A DNA stretch of 64,000 bases, taken from assembly GCF_030384665.1 (NCBI RefSeq), contig NC_083674.1:186001-250000 (forward strand). The letters are read 5' to 3'. The notes below the pieces were generated by a model, which saw only the letters and a program-made list of their open reading frames with translations, made no database searches and was not told the DNA's origin. Below are positions 1 through 10,132 of the stretch, in pieces. Both the position numbers and the translations under genes were made by a program. This stretch comes from Lodderomyces elongisporus (Eukaryota > Ascomycota > Pichiomycetes > Serinales > Debaryomycetaceae). Every line of letters starts with the position of its first letter. The first letter of the stretch is position 1.

Positions 1-1460
1 TCTCGTAAGAATGACATCAATTTATCGTATTGATTATGCAATCGAATAAACTGTGCATCGATTTCTGGGTTGTTTGTGATTGAATTCGATGCACTAAATA
101 TATATTCAAGACTTCTTAGATTCGATTCAATCTCAAATAGGAATTGCGGATTATACGAAGGGAGGTGAATGCTGATAATATTATGTTGCAAGTTGCTCTG
201 AACAAAATCAATGATGGGTCTTTGCCTCAAAAGAGACCGTTCAACCAATTGTGAGTATATCTCAAAACTCATAATGACACCTTTTTGAGCATTGAAATAT
301 GTCGAAAGCGCTTTTTTCATTATCAATGCGGTAAAAGTTAAAAGGTGGCTAGAATGTGCCATCAGCTCAATCTCTTCACCAACTATTTCAAGCGAGGTAC
401 CAGTATAGGTATTTTGTATAGATCTCAATTTAGATTCAACGCTACTCTGACACTCGTTAAATTGTTCAAAGATGCGCTTTTCTAGTTTCCTCGCTAACGC
501 TTGCTTAGAGTCATAATCACTCTTTGCGCTATTGCAGTTTCTACTGCTATTGCTATTGCTGTTATAATTGTCATTATTATTGTTATTGTTATTGTTGCTT
601 CCTTTTAATGTACGACAATGGTTCAAAATAATCGCTTCTCCCAAACATTGAAAACAAGTTGTTAATGTTTCATCAAAGAACCGCTTTATTATCATATCAT
701 TCATGTAAATCAACAAATTGTTTTCTGCGTGCACAATGTAATGACTAAAATCGGTAACCATTTTGGGTAACATGTTTTTCCTCAGGAAGGATTTCTTGAA
801 ACTTTGAGGTTTAAAACATTTGAATGAGATCTTGTATTCAAATCCTTCTTTGAGCATACCTTTATTGTGTTCTTCCAGATCGGCGTCACTAAGAATATCA
901 TCATTCATGACCTTGAACTCGCCAGTAAAATCCTGCATTGATAGATTATTGTATTGCAACGGAGGGTAGTTGAATTTGGGAAGTTGAATAGGTAAATTGG
1001 CCAACTCAAACTTGAACTCAAGTACACTGGCGCAGGTGTTACTGTTTGTGCTACTGCTTGATAATTCATAGTTTGTGACCTGTTGACCAAGCCCAAGACC
1101 GTTAAGTCCCAGCTTCAAATTATGAGTAGTGAAGGTTGCTGTACCTGTTGCACCAGTTGTTGTTGTAGCTGCTGCTGCTGTTGCTGTTGCGGCCTTTGCC
1201 GTAACAGACGAAGCTGGTAATCTAAAGTTCGATTGCAATAACTTGTTTTGACTATTCCTCAACGAATGTGTCAATTTAATCTTGTCGATCTCCGTTTGTG
1301 TAAGCAGCAAATAGGAACATACACCTTTCTTACTTTTCAAACAATTTTTACACTGTGGTAAAGTCTCGTCGCATCTAATCTTTTTCGCCTTGCACACGGA
1401 GCACCCAAGCCTTGAGTTTGTATGCCTCCTTCGCTGAACTGTTGAAACCGACTTACTCAT
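1..1460 (-). CDS. Zn(II)2Cys6 transcription factor, cut by the left window edge
   Basis: The frame is open from an ATG at 1460 to base 1, so at least 486 residues are present and the C-terminus lies outside the window. A fungal binuclear zinc cluster sits at the very N-terminus: C20-x2-C23-x6-C30-x6-C37-x2-C40-x7-C48, with the basic KAKKIRC stretch that contacts DNA in this family. The N-terminal part also carries an Ala/Thr run (about residues 90-110). Further on, a run of Asn with scattered Ser falls at 535-600. The remainder, rich in hydrophobic helices, is where this family has its regulatory middle-homology region. The protein is therefore probably a nuclear sequence-specific regulator; its targets cannot be read from the sequence. 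I do not recognise a specific orthologue. The promoter side is the spacer at 1461-2853. Confidence 0.85.
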   Translation of the reverse strand, partial: MSKSVSTVQRRRHTNSRLGCSVCKAKKIRCDETLPQCKNCLKSKKGVCSYLLLTQTEIDKIKLTHSLRNSQNKLLQSNFRLPASSVTAKAATATAAAATTTTGATGTATFTTHNLKLGLNGLGLGQQVTNYELSSSSTNSNTCASVLEFKFELANLPIQLPKFNYPPLQYNNLSMQDFTGEFKVMNDDILSDADLEEHNKGMLKEGFEYKISFKCFKPQSFKKSFLRKNMLPKMVTDFSHYIVHAENNLLIYMNDMIIKRFFDETLTTCFQCLGEAIILNHCRTLKGSNNNNNNNNDNYNSNSNSSRNCNSAKSDYDSKQALARKLEKRIFEQFNECQSSVESKLRSIQNTYTGTSLEIVGEEIELMAHSSHLLTFTALIMKKALSTYFNAQKGVIMSFEIYSQLVERSLLRQRPIIDFVQSNLQHNIISIHLPSYNPQFLFEIESNLRSLEYIFSASNSITNNPEIDAQFIRLHNQYDKLMSFLR

Positions 1461-2853
1461 AATAATAGTCGACAATTAGATTGAAAAATTTTTATTTTGT
1501 TTTGCTTCCCTTTTTCTTTTTTTGCAACGGATCTTAGCTAGTATAAAAGGAATAAAACCAAAACAGACGAAAGAACGAAAAAAATGAGATAGTGTATTTT
1601 GTTGAGCCGGAAAAAAAATTCTTTAAAAAGTTCAGTAGTGTGTTGATGGGGGGGGGGGGGGGGGGGGGTTTATGTCTTTACTTTTTTTAACCTCTTCTTT
1701 TGATGCACTTTATTTGCTAATGAGTTGTGAAGTATGGATATTTGTATCGATCGTAATCTTTGACTTATTGAGGGAAGTTTTTTTAATAGAGAGTCTCCTT
1801 CTTTTATAAATATTTATAAGTTAAAATAATTCTCTTTTCTTAATTTCTTCTTCTTCTTCTTCTTCTTCTACTTTATTGTTCATAAAATAAATTAAATTAG
1901 CGGATTAATTTGACTCCCACCTACTTTTCGCCTCGTAATAGTATGTTGTTGCATTGGTAGTCTCGATTAGCTTGAACAGTCACATAACTGTCCATTTTAA
2001 TATAGGAATTACGATACTAATTTTTTTTTTCCTTTATTAGGCTATAGTATTTATCAGACGCTACCATTTAACCGTAAGTAGTTTCTAATCTCGCCTTACT
2101 GTTTCCCATTTTTTTTGTTTTATTTTTACTTTTTTTTTTGCTTCCTTTTCTTTTTCATTTTCTTTTCCTCTTTTCTTTTTTTCTTTTTCCCATCGTCGCA
2201 TTTGCTTCTCTCTTGGTATATATGGGTAGTGCACATATTGCGAAAACGTAACCTACTCCTAATCCAGGCTCATCTAATACGAGGAATTTCATTTTCCACT
2301 ATATTTTTTTTCTTTTCTTTTTTTTTATTTTCTTTCCTTTTTCTTTTCTCTCCCCCCTCCTTCCTCCTTCTTTCCCGCCTTTTGTTTGAATACTGATTAG
2401 ATCTAACAACCTTCCCCTAAAAATTAAAAAAAAAAGGCTTAGAAACACGCACAAACAGAAGATGCAATTGATTTTGAGTTTGATTTTGATTTTGATTTGA
2501 ATCGGGATCGGCACATAAAAAAAAAAATTTACTTTCTATAATTAATCTACAGCTAGTATTATAGTATACTAGCTTATGCTGTGCTAATTATATAATAAGG
2601 ATTAACAGAATGCATCAACCCTGTCATTGCTAATCAATAAGCTTCATTTACTCGTGTATCTACTTTTATTTTTCTATGTAGGACTCATATTCAACAAAAA
2701 ATTAAAGGAACAAACAAACAAACAAACAAACAAATTTAGACACACATACTTACACAAATACTTAGACACAGACATAATCACCAAACAAACAACAGCAAAA
2801 ACCATGGATTTATGGGTCAAGAAACAAAAAAAAGAAATTAAAACAAAACAGGT
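1461..2853. other. 1.4-kb intergenic spacer
   Basis: This spacer lies upstream of the zinc-cluster gene (minus strand) and downstream of HOP1 (minus strand). It is dominated by T-rich low-complexity sequence, with a TTC run near 1845-1870 and T-rich stretches at 2110-2390. It also holds a 21-base poly(G) tract at 1648-1668 and short AAAC repeats near 2710-2735. Two open frames here (2115-2396 and 2627-2935) are products of homopolymer composition and show no protein-like sequence. No RNA gene was recognised. Confidence 0.8.
1648..1668. repeat. poly(G) tract, 21 bases
   Basis: An uninterrupted run of 21 G on the plus strand, about 190 bp upstream of the zinc-cluster gene start. It is one of seven long G/C homopolymers in the spacers of this window. 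Confidence 0.97.
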
Positions 2854-4854
2854 CTACTGCCAACATTTTTTGTTGATACTAATCTTTCTTCTCTTTCTCC
2901 ATTGTTCTCCATCTCTTGCAACACTGAATGTATGATCTTTTTCTGCCTCTATCTCGCATTTTAACTCATCAAGTTTTACAGGTGAAATAAATGTGACATC
3001 TTGCTGCAGTTGTTGCAATTGCTGCGAAAGAAACCCCAACGAGTCTTGAAATGAGAGTTCTGTAGTTGCCTCAGGTGAGGATACTCTTTTTCTCAAAGAT
3101 TGTACAATATTCTCAGGACTTGCACATGCACGAACTTTTTCCAATGACTGGCATGGTCTTGTAGTTTGATCTTCTGGTGATTGCTTTACAGTATTCAACA
3201 CCAGTTGTCTACGATGCAGCATCGTAATTGCACCCAGCAATGGTTGTGAGTCAGCTATCTCTGAATTAAAATTACGGGAACCAACATTGGGGGCTCTCAC
3301 AGTGATAGCTGTGGTAACTAATGCTTTGAATTTTTCCAAGGTTTTTTTGACAAGGTCAATTCGGTGCATTTGAAAATTTGGAAAGTATATCTTGTCAAGG
3401 CTCTTGTCATAAGTGAGAAAGTAAAACTTTTTACACAACTGAGGCACAAAAGAAACATTGTATGATTTACCCTTGGTCAAAGTTATTCCATTATTATCCA
3501 AAATCCCCTCAACAGGGGGACAAAACTCGCCCATTCCAGGCTCAAATTCAGCTGAGTTGGGCTTGAATGCAACATTGGTGGTAACTAAAAGTAGCAGCTG
3601 CAGAAACAAGCAGTTAAACACATTCCGAACCAACTCTGCATTAACTGCATTACCTGCATCCCATACATCTATGCCAGTTTTTTGTAATAATTTTTCTGTA
3701 TCTGGAAACCCATTGTTCAAAAGATAGTGCCAAACCAGTCTGATTTTCATCAATAACATTAACTCAGATGATATTTCATCATTTAACATGCACTTGTAGC
3801 ACGCAAATGGACGCTTAATCGGTTTATCGTATCCATACTCCACAGGATTCAAAGAAGTATGACATTTCTGGCAATGACTTTGTTCTTGAGTATAAGTTCT
3901 CAAAGATTGAGTTATCACAGCATCGGATTTATGGGTGTCCAAAAATGAATCCAAATGCAACGAAGAAACAGGAACATCAACTTCAACATCAACGTCAACA
4001 TCAACATCAACGTCAGCACCAACATGAATTTCATTGTTATTAGAATAATCTGTAGCGATACAGGTACCTGATGCATCAGAATTATCAATACCATCATCAA
4101 TAAAATCAAATGGATCAACAACTAAAACACTATGGGCACTTTTACTGTCAGCAAATACATTCAATTTAACTTGATTTTTACCAGTATCAATTTCACCAAG
4201 ATCACTCATCTGATTTTCATTGTCAACTCTTAATGTCACTGCTGGTAGCATACTGGCATCTTGGAAAAACTGTGGTTGATAATCATCCGGACAGTTTTCA
4301 TTAAACAATAGTCTAATCGAGACAAACTTCTCCGGCGGCAAAAAATCAAATGATTGACTCAACACAATCAATTTTCTAATCATGGTTTGAATCTGGGCAA
4401 TAACCGAGTCGCTATCCTGCAATTCACAAATTGAAGTTTTTGAATCGCTAAAACGCGAGCTTAAACCCAGAGAGATTGATAACAGGTTAGTATCATAATC
4501 AATACTAAAAACATAGCTCTCAATTGCTTGTTCAGGATGATCTTTTGACAAATAAATTGAAAACTGAACCGCTTTCAAAAATTGTTTTTCAATAGCGGCT
4601 TTAATACCTTCTTCAATGCATTTGATAAGCATATCTGTTTGACTATCAATACCGCTTCTAAGCTTTTTGGTACGAATGAAATTTGAATCTGGTTTGGGTT
4701 TTTTTTCATTATAATATTTTGCATCAATATAATGATCCTCACTGAATATATCACGCAAAAAAGTAATACAGTAAATCGATACACTAATCAATTCATGAAT
4801 CAAGAGTTGCGACTCTTTTGTAGTGACTGTTTGTTTATACTCTTGCACTTGCAT
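2854..4854 (-). CDS. HOP1: HOP1: meiotic HORMA-domain chromosome-axis protein
   Basis: Hop1 coats the axes of meiotic chromosomes, promotes inter-homologue recombination and recruits Mek1. The N-terminal 200 or so residues read as a HORMA domain (ESQLLIHELISVSIYC, then LRSGIDSQTDMLIKCIEEG and an SYVFSIDYD strand). A zinc-binding module follows at C328-x2-C331-x20-C352-x2-C355, with a winged-helix-like segment after it, matching the central chromatin-binding region of fungal Hop1. The ATG at 4854 (666 residues) is chosen because the HORMA homology starts just after it. The frame does extend to 4962, but only through GTG, with an in-frame stop just upstream. An acidic Asp-Val repeat (about 3965-4025) lies between the HORMA domain and the zinc module. 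S. cerevisiae Hop1 is shorter, at about 605 residues. The basic C-terminus is the usual place for a HORMA closure motif. Confidence 0.88.
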   Translation of the reverse strand: MQVQEYKQTVTTKESQLLIHELISVSIYCITFLRDIFSEDHYIDAKYYNEKKPKPDSNFIRTKKLRSGIDSQTDMLIKCIEEGIKAAIEKQFLKAVQFSIYLSKDHPEQAIESYVFSIDYDTNLLSISLGLSSRFSDSKTSICELQDSDSVIAQIQTMIRKLIVLSQSFDFLPPEKFVSIRLLFNENCPDDYQPQFFQDASMLPAVTLRVDNENQMSDLGEIDTGKNQVKLNVFADSKSAHSVLVVDPFDFIDDGIDNSDASGTCIATDYSNNNEIHVGADVDVDVDVDVEVDVPVSSLHLDSFLDTHKSDAVITQSLRTYTQEQSHCQKCHTSLNPVEYGYDKPIKRPFACYKCMLNDEISSELMLLMKIRLVWHYLLNNGFPDTEKLLQKTGIDVWDAGNAVNAELVRNVFNCLFLQLLLLVTTNVAFKPNSAEFEPGMGEFCPPVEGILDNNGITLTKGKSYNVSFVPQLCKKFYFLTYDKSLDKIYFPNFQMHRIDLVKKTLEKFKALVTTAITVRAPNVGSRNFNSEIADSQPLLGAITMLHRRQLVLNTVKQSPEDQTTRPCQSLEKVRACASPENIVQSLRKRVSSPEATTELSFQDSLGFLSQQLQQLQQDVTFISPVKLDELKCEIEAEKDHTFSVARDGEQWRKRRKISINKKCWQ

Positions 4855-5332
4855 TGTTGGTAAATGCACTGGTAAAAGAATTTCTTTAGTTACTTGGTAT
4901 TGTAAAGGAGGTGTTATCAAGTTAAGTTTTAAGAAGTGAAAGCTGTCTCCACTTTCTGCCACTCCAAAAAGTTAAATGAAAACTTTGAAATAGACGTGTT
5001 CTTATATATATACATATACATATATATATATATATATATTTCTTTTTTTTTGTTTTGATGTTAACGTATTATATTTAAAAGTCTATAATATCTATAATGT
5101 TTGTGGTATATTTCTCTTATTTGTGTTGCAAAACCATCTTTACCATCACCAATTTGGTTGCAAAAAATTTAACCACCAAAAAAAAAATTTAAATCTTTAA
5201 AAAGTAAGCAGCAAAAGAAAAACACCAAAACAATAGAGAAACCAAAAATAGAGCCTGAATATAGTCAAAGACTAAAAGAATTAAAAATAAACAAAAATAA
5301 ACCTCCGAGACAAAATTCGAGAATTATTCGTG
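4855..5332. other. Spacer: HOP1 promoter and FMO1 3' region
   Basis: AT-rich, with a TA/TACA dinucleotide-type repeat around 5005-5040 and A-rich runs at 5160-5300. No gene and no meiotic URS1-type element was recognised. Confidence 0.75.
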
Positions 5333-6781
5333 CTAATCCAACAATTCGAAATCTCTACCTTCTGATCTCAACTTTTTTACATGTTCAAAGACCTTTTGCA
5401 ACCTTTTTGCTTTGTATGATTTAGTCTGCAGTCTATCAAATATTAAACTCTCATCCCATATTGGAGCCACAAGACCAGGCGACCTAATATCTTGCTCATC
5501 AATCAATTGTTGCAAATGTTGACGATATGCTACATCCAATGGATACGCAAAGCTATGAAATTGGCGGCCAGAACCTTTCATTTGTATTTCTTTTTCGTAA
5601 GATTGTTTCCTCTCTTCAACAGAAGGTAAGTTGTAACGCCCGCTATATACCCTTGCAACTAGTGCCGCTTGAGATTCCGAGATAGGCATTGGTACAACTT
5701 CCTTTTGCAATGCCAAAAACGAAATTGAGGGATCATAAACATTAAACACCTGCTTATATAAATCGTGAACCTGTGTTCCATCTGTTATTACATCCAATTT
5801 TAGGAAAGGCACGCTATAGAAATACCCCGTGCAAAAAATCACTACATCAATGCCCTCAAAATGGTCTCCATTTATAGTAGTAATGGACCTAGTCGTATAG
5901 TCGTATTTGATGATTAGTCCAATATACTCAATCAAATCATTGCGTGGATCAACTTTACCCACATCGCGAACGGATACATACACTTTCTCGGCAACTGTGC
6001 TTATTTGGGTTGAAATGTCTACTCCGCTAGATGCATTTCCAATCACCAAAACTCGCTTGCCCCTATAAGTATTAGGATCTTCAAAGTGTTTTGAATGGAG
6101 GATTGTGTGTGGCAATGCTTCGTTCCATTCGGATAGGCCCAGGACTTCTGGAATGTAAGGGGTATTAAAATGCCCATTGGCGATTATTATTGCATCATAT
6201 TCGTGAACTTCTCTCAGATCATACAGAACATTATCCGCCACTACACGCCAAATAGTACCTTCTGAACTGCAAGAGTTATTTATTGAATCAGTGCCACTAT
6301 ATCCATCCTGATTGGCGTCAACTTTTTTCACACTTACCACGTCAAAGTTCAACTTGAACTCTATTTTCCCCTCCGGTATTGTTTTGATATATTCATCGAT
6401 ATACTCTAGCACTTTATCTCTTTTTGGATACATTGGCAGCTCTCTTGGAAATGGTAACCCTTGATATTCCATCAATCTACCTATTATATTTGTTTCCATA
6501 TACTTGTAAATTGCCGAGAAAAATGCATCCTGGTCAGTGGCCGGCTTATCTAGAAGCTCCCCTGAATCAGGGTCTACGCTAGGAACTTCCGGATGCACTA
6601 GACTTTTATTACCGTTGTGGTACCATAACCCACCTAGTTTATTTCTCCTCTCATAGATGTCAATTTTGGCAAATTGAGTAGGCTCCAACGCCAAAGCTTT
6701 CGCTGCAGCCAATCCAGCAGGACCACCACCAATGATGGCTACTCGATTGTAGAGGGGTTGTTTGAGTACAGACCCAGTCAT
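5333..6781 (-). CDS. FMO1: Flavin-containing monooxygenase (FMO1-like)
   Basis: This is a 482-residue FAD/NADPH-dependent monooxygenase. In yeast, Fmo1 oxidises biological thiols such as glutathione and so helps set the redox state of the ER. Visible motifs are the FAD-binding GGGPAG at residues 18-23 after a short beta strand, the YERRNKLGGLW segment, an FMO-type HSKHFEDP stretch, the second Rossmann motif RGKRVLVIGNASSGVD for NADPH, and the FCTGY motif near the C-terminus. It is about 50 residues longer than S. cerevisiae Fmo1. The ATG at 6781 is used; a TTG two codons upstream is in frame but not needed. It is transcribed divergently from the zinc-cluster gene at 7331, across a repeat-rich 549-bp spacer. 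Substrate specificity cannot be read from the sequence. Confidence 0.87.
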   Translation of the reverse strand: MTGSVLKQPLYNRVAIIGGGPAGLAAAKALALEPTQFAKIDIYERRNKLGGLWYHNGNKSLVHPEVPSVDPDSGELLDKPATDQDAFFSAIYKYMETNIIGRLMEYQGLPFPRELPMYPKRDKVLEYIDEYIKTIPEGKIEFKLNFDVVSVKKVDANQDGYSGTDSINNSCSSEGTIWRVVADNVLYDLREVHEYDAIIIANGHFNTPYIPEVLGLSEWNEALPHTILHSKHFEDPNTYRGKRVLVIGNASSGVDISTQISTVAEKVYVSVRDVGKVDPRNDLIEYIGLIIKYDYTTRSITTINGDHFEGIDVVIFCTGYFYSVPFLKLDVITDGTQVHDLYKQVFNVYDPSISFLALQKEVVPMPISESQAALVARVYSGRYNLPSVEERKQSYEKEIQMKGSGRQFHSFAYPLDVAYRQHLQQLIDEQDIRSPGLVAPIWDESLIFDRLQTKSYKAKRLQKVFEHVKKLRSEGRDFELLD

Positions 6782-7330
6782 GTTCAATTTTGATGTAATT
6801 TATATTGTCGTGTTGTAGATTATTGCCATCAATACAATGAAGTGAATCAACAGCTACAGTTTTGATTCTGATTTTTATTTCGTAATTTGATTTTGATTTT
6901 GATTTTGATTTTGATTTTGACTTTGACTTTGATTTTGATTTTGATTTTGACTTTGACTTTGATTCTGATTTCGTAATTTATGATTTGTAATTTATAATTT
7001 ATAATTTGCGATATTTGTGTCTCATAGTCATACGAACTCGCGATTCTCGGCGAGCATGGGCGTGTATTTGTATCCAAAAAGGATGATTAACAACGGTTGA
7101 TGCATTGGAGGACAAAGCCACCCCCTCCTCCACTCATCATTAATCGACTGACTGTGTAGTATTTGCCCGTGCGCAGGCAGAAGAAAAAAAAAAAAAATCA
7201 GGAAAATAAAAAAAACAAAAAAACACACCAGACTCAGATACTACCCCAGACCCCAGATTTTCCCTCGAGTGGCCACTTTTACATTTCTCAACAATTTTTT
7301 TTGCAGAACCAACTTTTAAAAGTAACCAGA
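6782..7330. promoter_or_regulatory. Divergent promoter region, FMO1 / zinc-cluster gene
   Basis: A 549-bp spacer between two outward-facing genes. It holds the TTTTGA/CTTTGA hexamer array (6885-6970), followed by more complex sequence (7020-7160) and an A-rich run (7180-7225) in the likely 5' leader of the plus-strand gene. Several short frames that cross it look spurious. Confidence 0.6.
6863..6990. repeat. Nested hexamer repeat TTTTGA/CTTTGA
   Basis: Blocks of TTTTGA alternate with pairs of CTTTGA. The whole array is flanked by two imperfect copies of a GATTCTGATTT...CGTAATTT segment, which suggests tandem duplication of a block as well as slippage of the hexamer. Confidence 0.85.
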
Positions 7331-10132
7331 ATGAATCCACAAAGCCCTACTATAACTAAGTTTAGAGTTAGGAAGTATTCGATATCCAAGCCTTCAGAAG
7401 ATGAAAGAAGTCCCGGAGATCTGAGTCACACTGGAGAAAGTAAAGGTCAAGTGCACCACCATGGAACACAACCAAATTCCGAACCTGGACCTGGACCGGG
7501 ACCACAACCAAGACTCCCTCAAAAGCCCCTAATTGGATACCAACAACTTTATCCAGAACAGAAACCACTTCAATCAGAGCTGCAGCAGAAACAAGAACAA
7601 CAACAACAACCACCTTTTCCACAACAAAAACAACAACAACGATCTGTAGAATCAACAACCCCGCCGGTCTCTCAAAAACGTCAGCTGACCGAGACCGGAC
7701 TACCGCCAAAAGTCACTAGTTGTATTAGGTGCAGAAAGTTGAAAAAAAAGTGTCGTCGGAATGAGAATAGAAGCAAAGTAGAAGGTACAGCTGTCCTTAT
7801 ACTACAGTCAGACCAAGGAAGCCAAAATGATGGTAATAATCTTGATAATGTTCATGCGAAAGGCTTACCAGAGTGTACCAACTGCGAACGAGCAGGAGAG
7901 CTTTGCCAGTATATCACAAGGAAACAAAGAGTTGTAAAGAAGCCAAGAACTAGTAGTTTAGAATCAAGAACCCTGCTGGAGTTAAAAGAGAGTGAACAGA
8001 GAGAAAATTTACAAAATACACCCAATGATCCAGGTGTTTTATTAAATCAATACGGAATAAATGACCAAAATGGCCCAAATGGCTCAAATGGCCAAAGTAG
8101 TCAAAATGGACAAACCGAGCAGAATAGTCTTAATGGAACCTCTTTGAGTACAAATACTAATACGACATTACCCGAGATGCTCAATGCAAAAGATACTCGG
8201 AGTAGTGTTAGTAGCAATCGCCAAAGTCTGCCAGAATCCTATAATGGAGACCCAGGAAGGCAATCACTATCAAATGGTGGAGGCTTGTTGGATCATAGAG
8301 CCTTGTCGTACGACTATTCCGTAAACAGTGCAAATGGATATGCACCGTCTTTCAGAAACTATGAACAAAATCAAAATCAAAATCAAAATCAAAATCAAAA
8401 CCAAAAGCAGGAGCAGAACCAGTCTCAAAATCTGAACCAACATCAACATCACAACCAAGAACGTCAATTTACACCCACCATGCCTTACCCAGAATACTCA
8501 TCCTCTATTCCACCGTATCAGAACAGGAGGTTTCCTCAAACATCTTTGCATGCACCACCTACTCAGAATTCAAATGGAGAGGTCCAGAAGCCAGCTGATC
8601 AAGATGCCAATCAACTTGTTTTGACCACATCGACTGATTCGACAATCGCTCCCACTTTGCCCAACTTGAATGCAATCGACGCACTTGCCCCCAATTTTGA
8701 TGCATACCCAAAACAAATTTCGAAAGTGCTCTATGGAGCCGTGGGAATTAAGACAAATTCAAACGTAAGTATAATTCCACCAATCACCGACCAGGTGCTT
8801 TTGACGCGCATTATGAATGCGTTTTTTATGCACACCTACAGAATATGTCCCGTGATAAACAAGAGCAAGTTCATGACAAGATTTAATAGGTTATTCAAGA
8901 ATGGAGATGGTATTGCTGCCCTCGAAGAGTTTGACGACCAATACGAGCTTTATATGGTTTTGGCTATTGGCGGTACTCATTTAGAGAGATCTAGAATAAT
9001 TGGCAGAGATAAGCGGATCTCGGAGTATTTTGTTTCTATGGCATTGACTAGCGTACACAACAACATTTCTAAAAATGACATAAAGAGCATGAAAAATTTG
9101 ATGCTATTAGCATTATACTCATTTTTCAATCCTGCAGAGTTTATTGCATGGGAAATATCGGGCAAACTAGCAAGAATGGCGATTCATTTGGGTTTAAATC
9201 AAGCCATCTCGGATTCGGAAGCTAGCGCTCTATCAGCCAGACAGATTGAGATGAGGACTAGGTTGCTTTGGTCTGTTTACACCATAGATCGGTTAACCTC
9301 AGTGACTTTGGGACGGCCTGTAGCCTTACAAGATGACGACATCAATGTGCCATTGCCACTGATTTTGGATGACGATGAGATTGATGATATTACTACTTAC
9401 AGACTTGTGATTCACCTTAGACAGATTGAAGGTCAGATTTTGAAACGCGTTCACTCTGTGAATGTCCACAAGAAGAAAGCAAATCGAAACCGACTGGAAG
9501 CTGAAGTGTGCGAGCAAGTATTGACAGAATTACGAGACGAAGTTGAGGAGTGGCACAACAAGGCAACAGAGCTAGAGACACTTACTACAAAACCTAAACA
9601 ATCGCTTGCTTTTAGAGCGCTGATTCCATGGTTTACCGCTAGATACAATCATCTTTTAATTTTGCTATACAGACCCTCATACTTGAATCCTCAACCGCTG
9701 CAGGATATATTGGACACATTGGGCAAAGCATGTCTCGAAACTTTATCAGCCACTTATAAGCTATTCAAGGCGAAATCACTACCACTCAATTGGACCACTT
9801 TGTACAGGTTTCTCATGGTTGGTACCACGATCTTATACTGTTTGTGTAAATGGGCCATTGACTTGATGGAGTGCAAGACAGAGATCTGCTATTGCATAGA
9901 GATTTTTCAAGCTTTTGGAAGTGATTGGGTCGTGGCCAAGAAATGTGCTGAGGTGTTTAAAACAATTGAGAATAAATTATTGGAAATTACTTTGACAGAT
10001 GGCCATACAAGTGATATGGACAACTTGTCGAAAGAATTGTTGGGTGCGTCATCGTCATACCATGAGATTTTAAATGTCCATTCGGTAGACTTGTGCATCG
10101 ATAGCCAGTACATGTACGGTTTCGAAAGCTAG
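7331..10132 (+). CDS. Zn(II)2Cys6 transcription factor with an expanded zinc cluster
   Basis: A 933-residue fungal C6 regulator. The cysteines are C131-x2-C134-x6-C141-x40-C182-x2-C185-x6-C192. The usual loop between the third and fourth cysteines is about 5-12 residues; here it is 40. A Gln/Asn-rich linker follows (NQNQ repeats near 8370-8400), then a typical fungal_trans middle region: ICPVINKSKFMTRFNRLF, a RTRLLWSVYTIDRLTSVTLG stretch and the GRPVALQDDDINVPLP motif that marks this fold. It is probably a nuclear regulator of metabolic genes; the orthologue is not recognised. The ATG at 7331 is chosen because upstream sequence in the same frame (7163-7330) is A-rich and leader-like, although an in-frame ATG does occur at 7163. 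It diverges from FMO1. Confidence 0.88.
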   Translation: MNPQSPTITKFRVRKYSISKPSEDERSPGDLSHTGESKGQVHHHGTQPNSEPGPGPGPQPRLPQKPLIGYQQLYPEQKPLQSELQQKQEQQQQPPFPQQKQQQRSVESTTPPVSQKRQLTETGLPPKVTSCIRCRKLKKKCRRNENRSKVEGTAVLILQSDQGSQNDGNNLDNVHAKGLPECTNCERAGELCQYITRKQRVVKKPRTSSLESRTLLELKESEQRENLQNTPNDPGVLLNQYGINDQNGPNGSNGQSSQNGQTEQNSLNGTSLSTNTNTTLPEMLNAKDTRSSVSSNRQSLPESYNGDPGRQSLSNGGGLLDHRALSYDYSVNSANGYAPSFRNYEQNQNQNQNQNQNQKQEQNQSQNLNQHQHHNQERQFTPTMPYPEYSSSIPPYQNRRFPQTSLHAPPTQNSNGEVQKPADQDANQLVLTTSTDSTIAPTLPNLNAIDALAPNFDAYPKQISKVLYGAVGIKTNSNVSIIPPITDQVLLTRIMNAFFMHTYRICPVINKSKFMTRFNRLFKNGDGIAALEEFDDQYELYMVLAIGGTHLERSRIIGRDKRISEYFVSMALTSVHNNISKNDIKSMKNLMLLALYSFFNPAEFIAWEISGKLARMAIHLGLNQAISDSEASALSARQIEMRTRLLWSVYTIDRLTSVTLGRPVALQDDDINVPLPLILDDDEIDDITTYRLVIHLRQIEGQILKRVHSVNVHKKKANRNRLEAEVCEQVLTELRDEVEEWHNKATELETLTTKPKQSLAFRALIPWFTARYNHLLILLYRPSYLNPQPLQDILDTLGKACLETLSATYKLFKAKSLPLNWTTLYRFLMVGTTILYCLCKWAIDLMECKTEICYCIEIFQAFGSDWVVAKKCAEVFKTIENKLLEITLTDGHTSDMDNLSKELLGASSSYHEILNVHSVDLCIDSQYMYGFES

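Noticed and set aside
2115..2935. Two frames of about 100 codons in the HOP1 downstream spacer
   Set aside because: Phe/Leu or Lys/Thr/Gln composition derives from homopolymers and AAAC repeats.
7163..7330. N-terminal 56-codon extension of the zinc-cluster protein
   Set aside because: The Lys/Asn run is translated from A-rich leader DNA; the ATG at 7331 gives a normal start.
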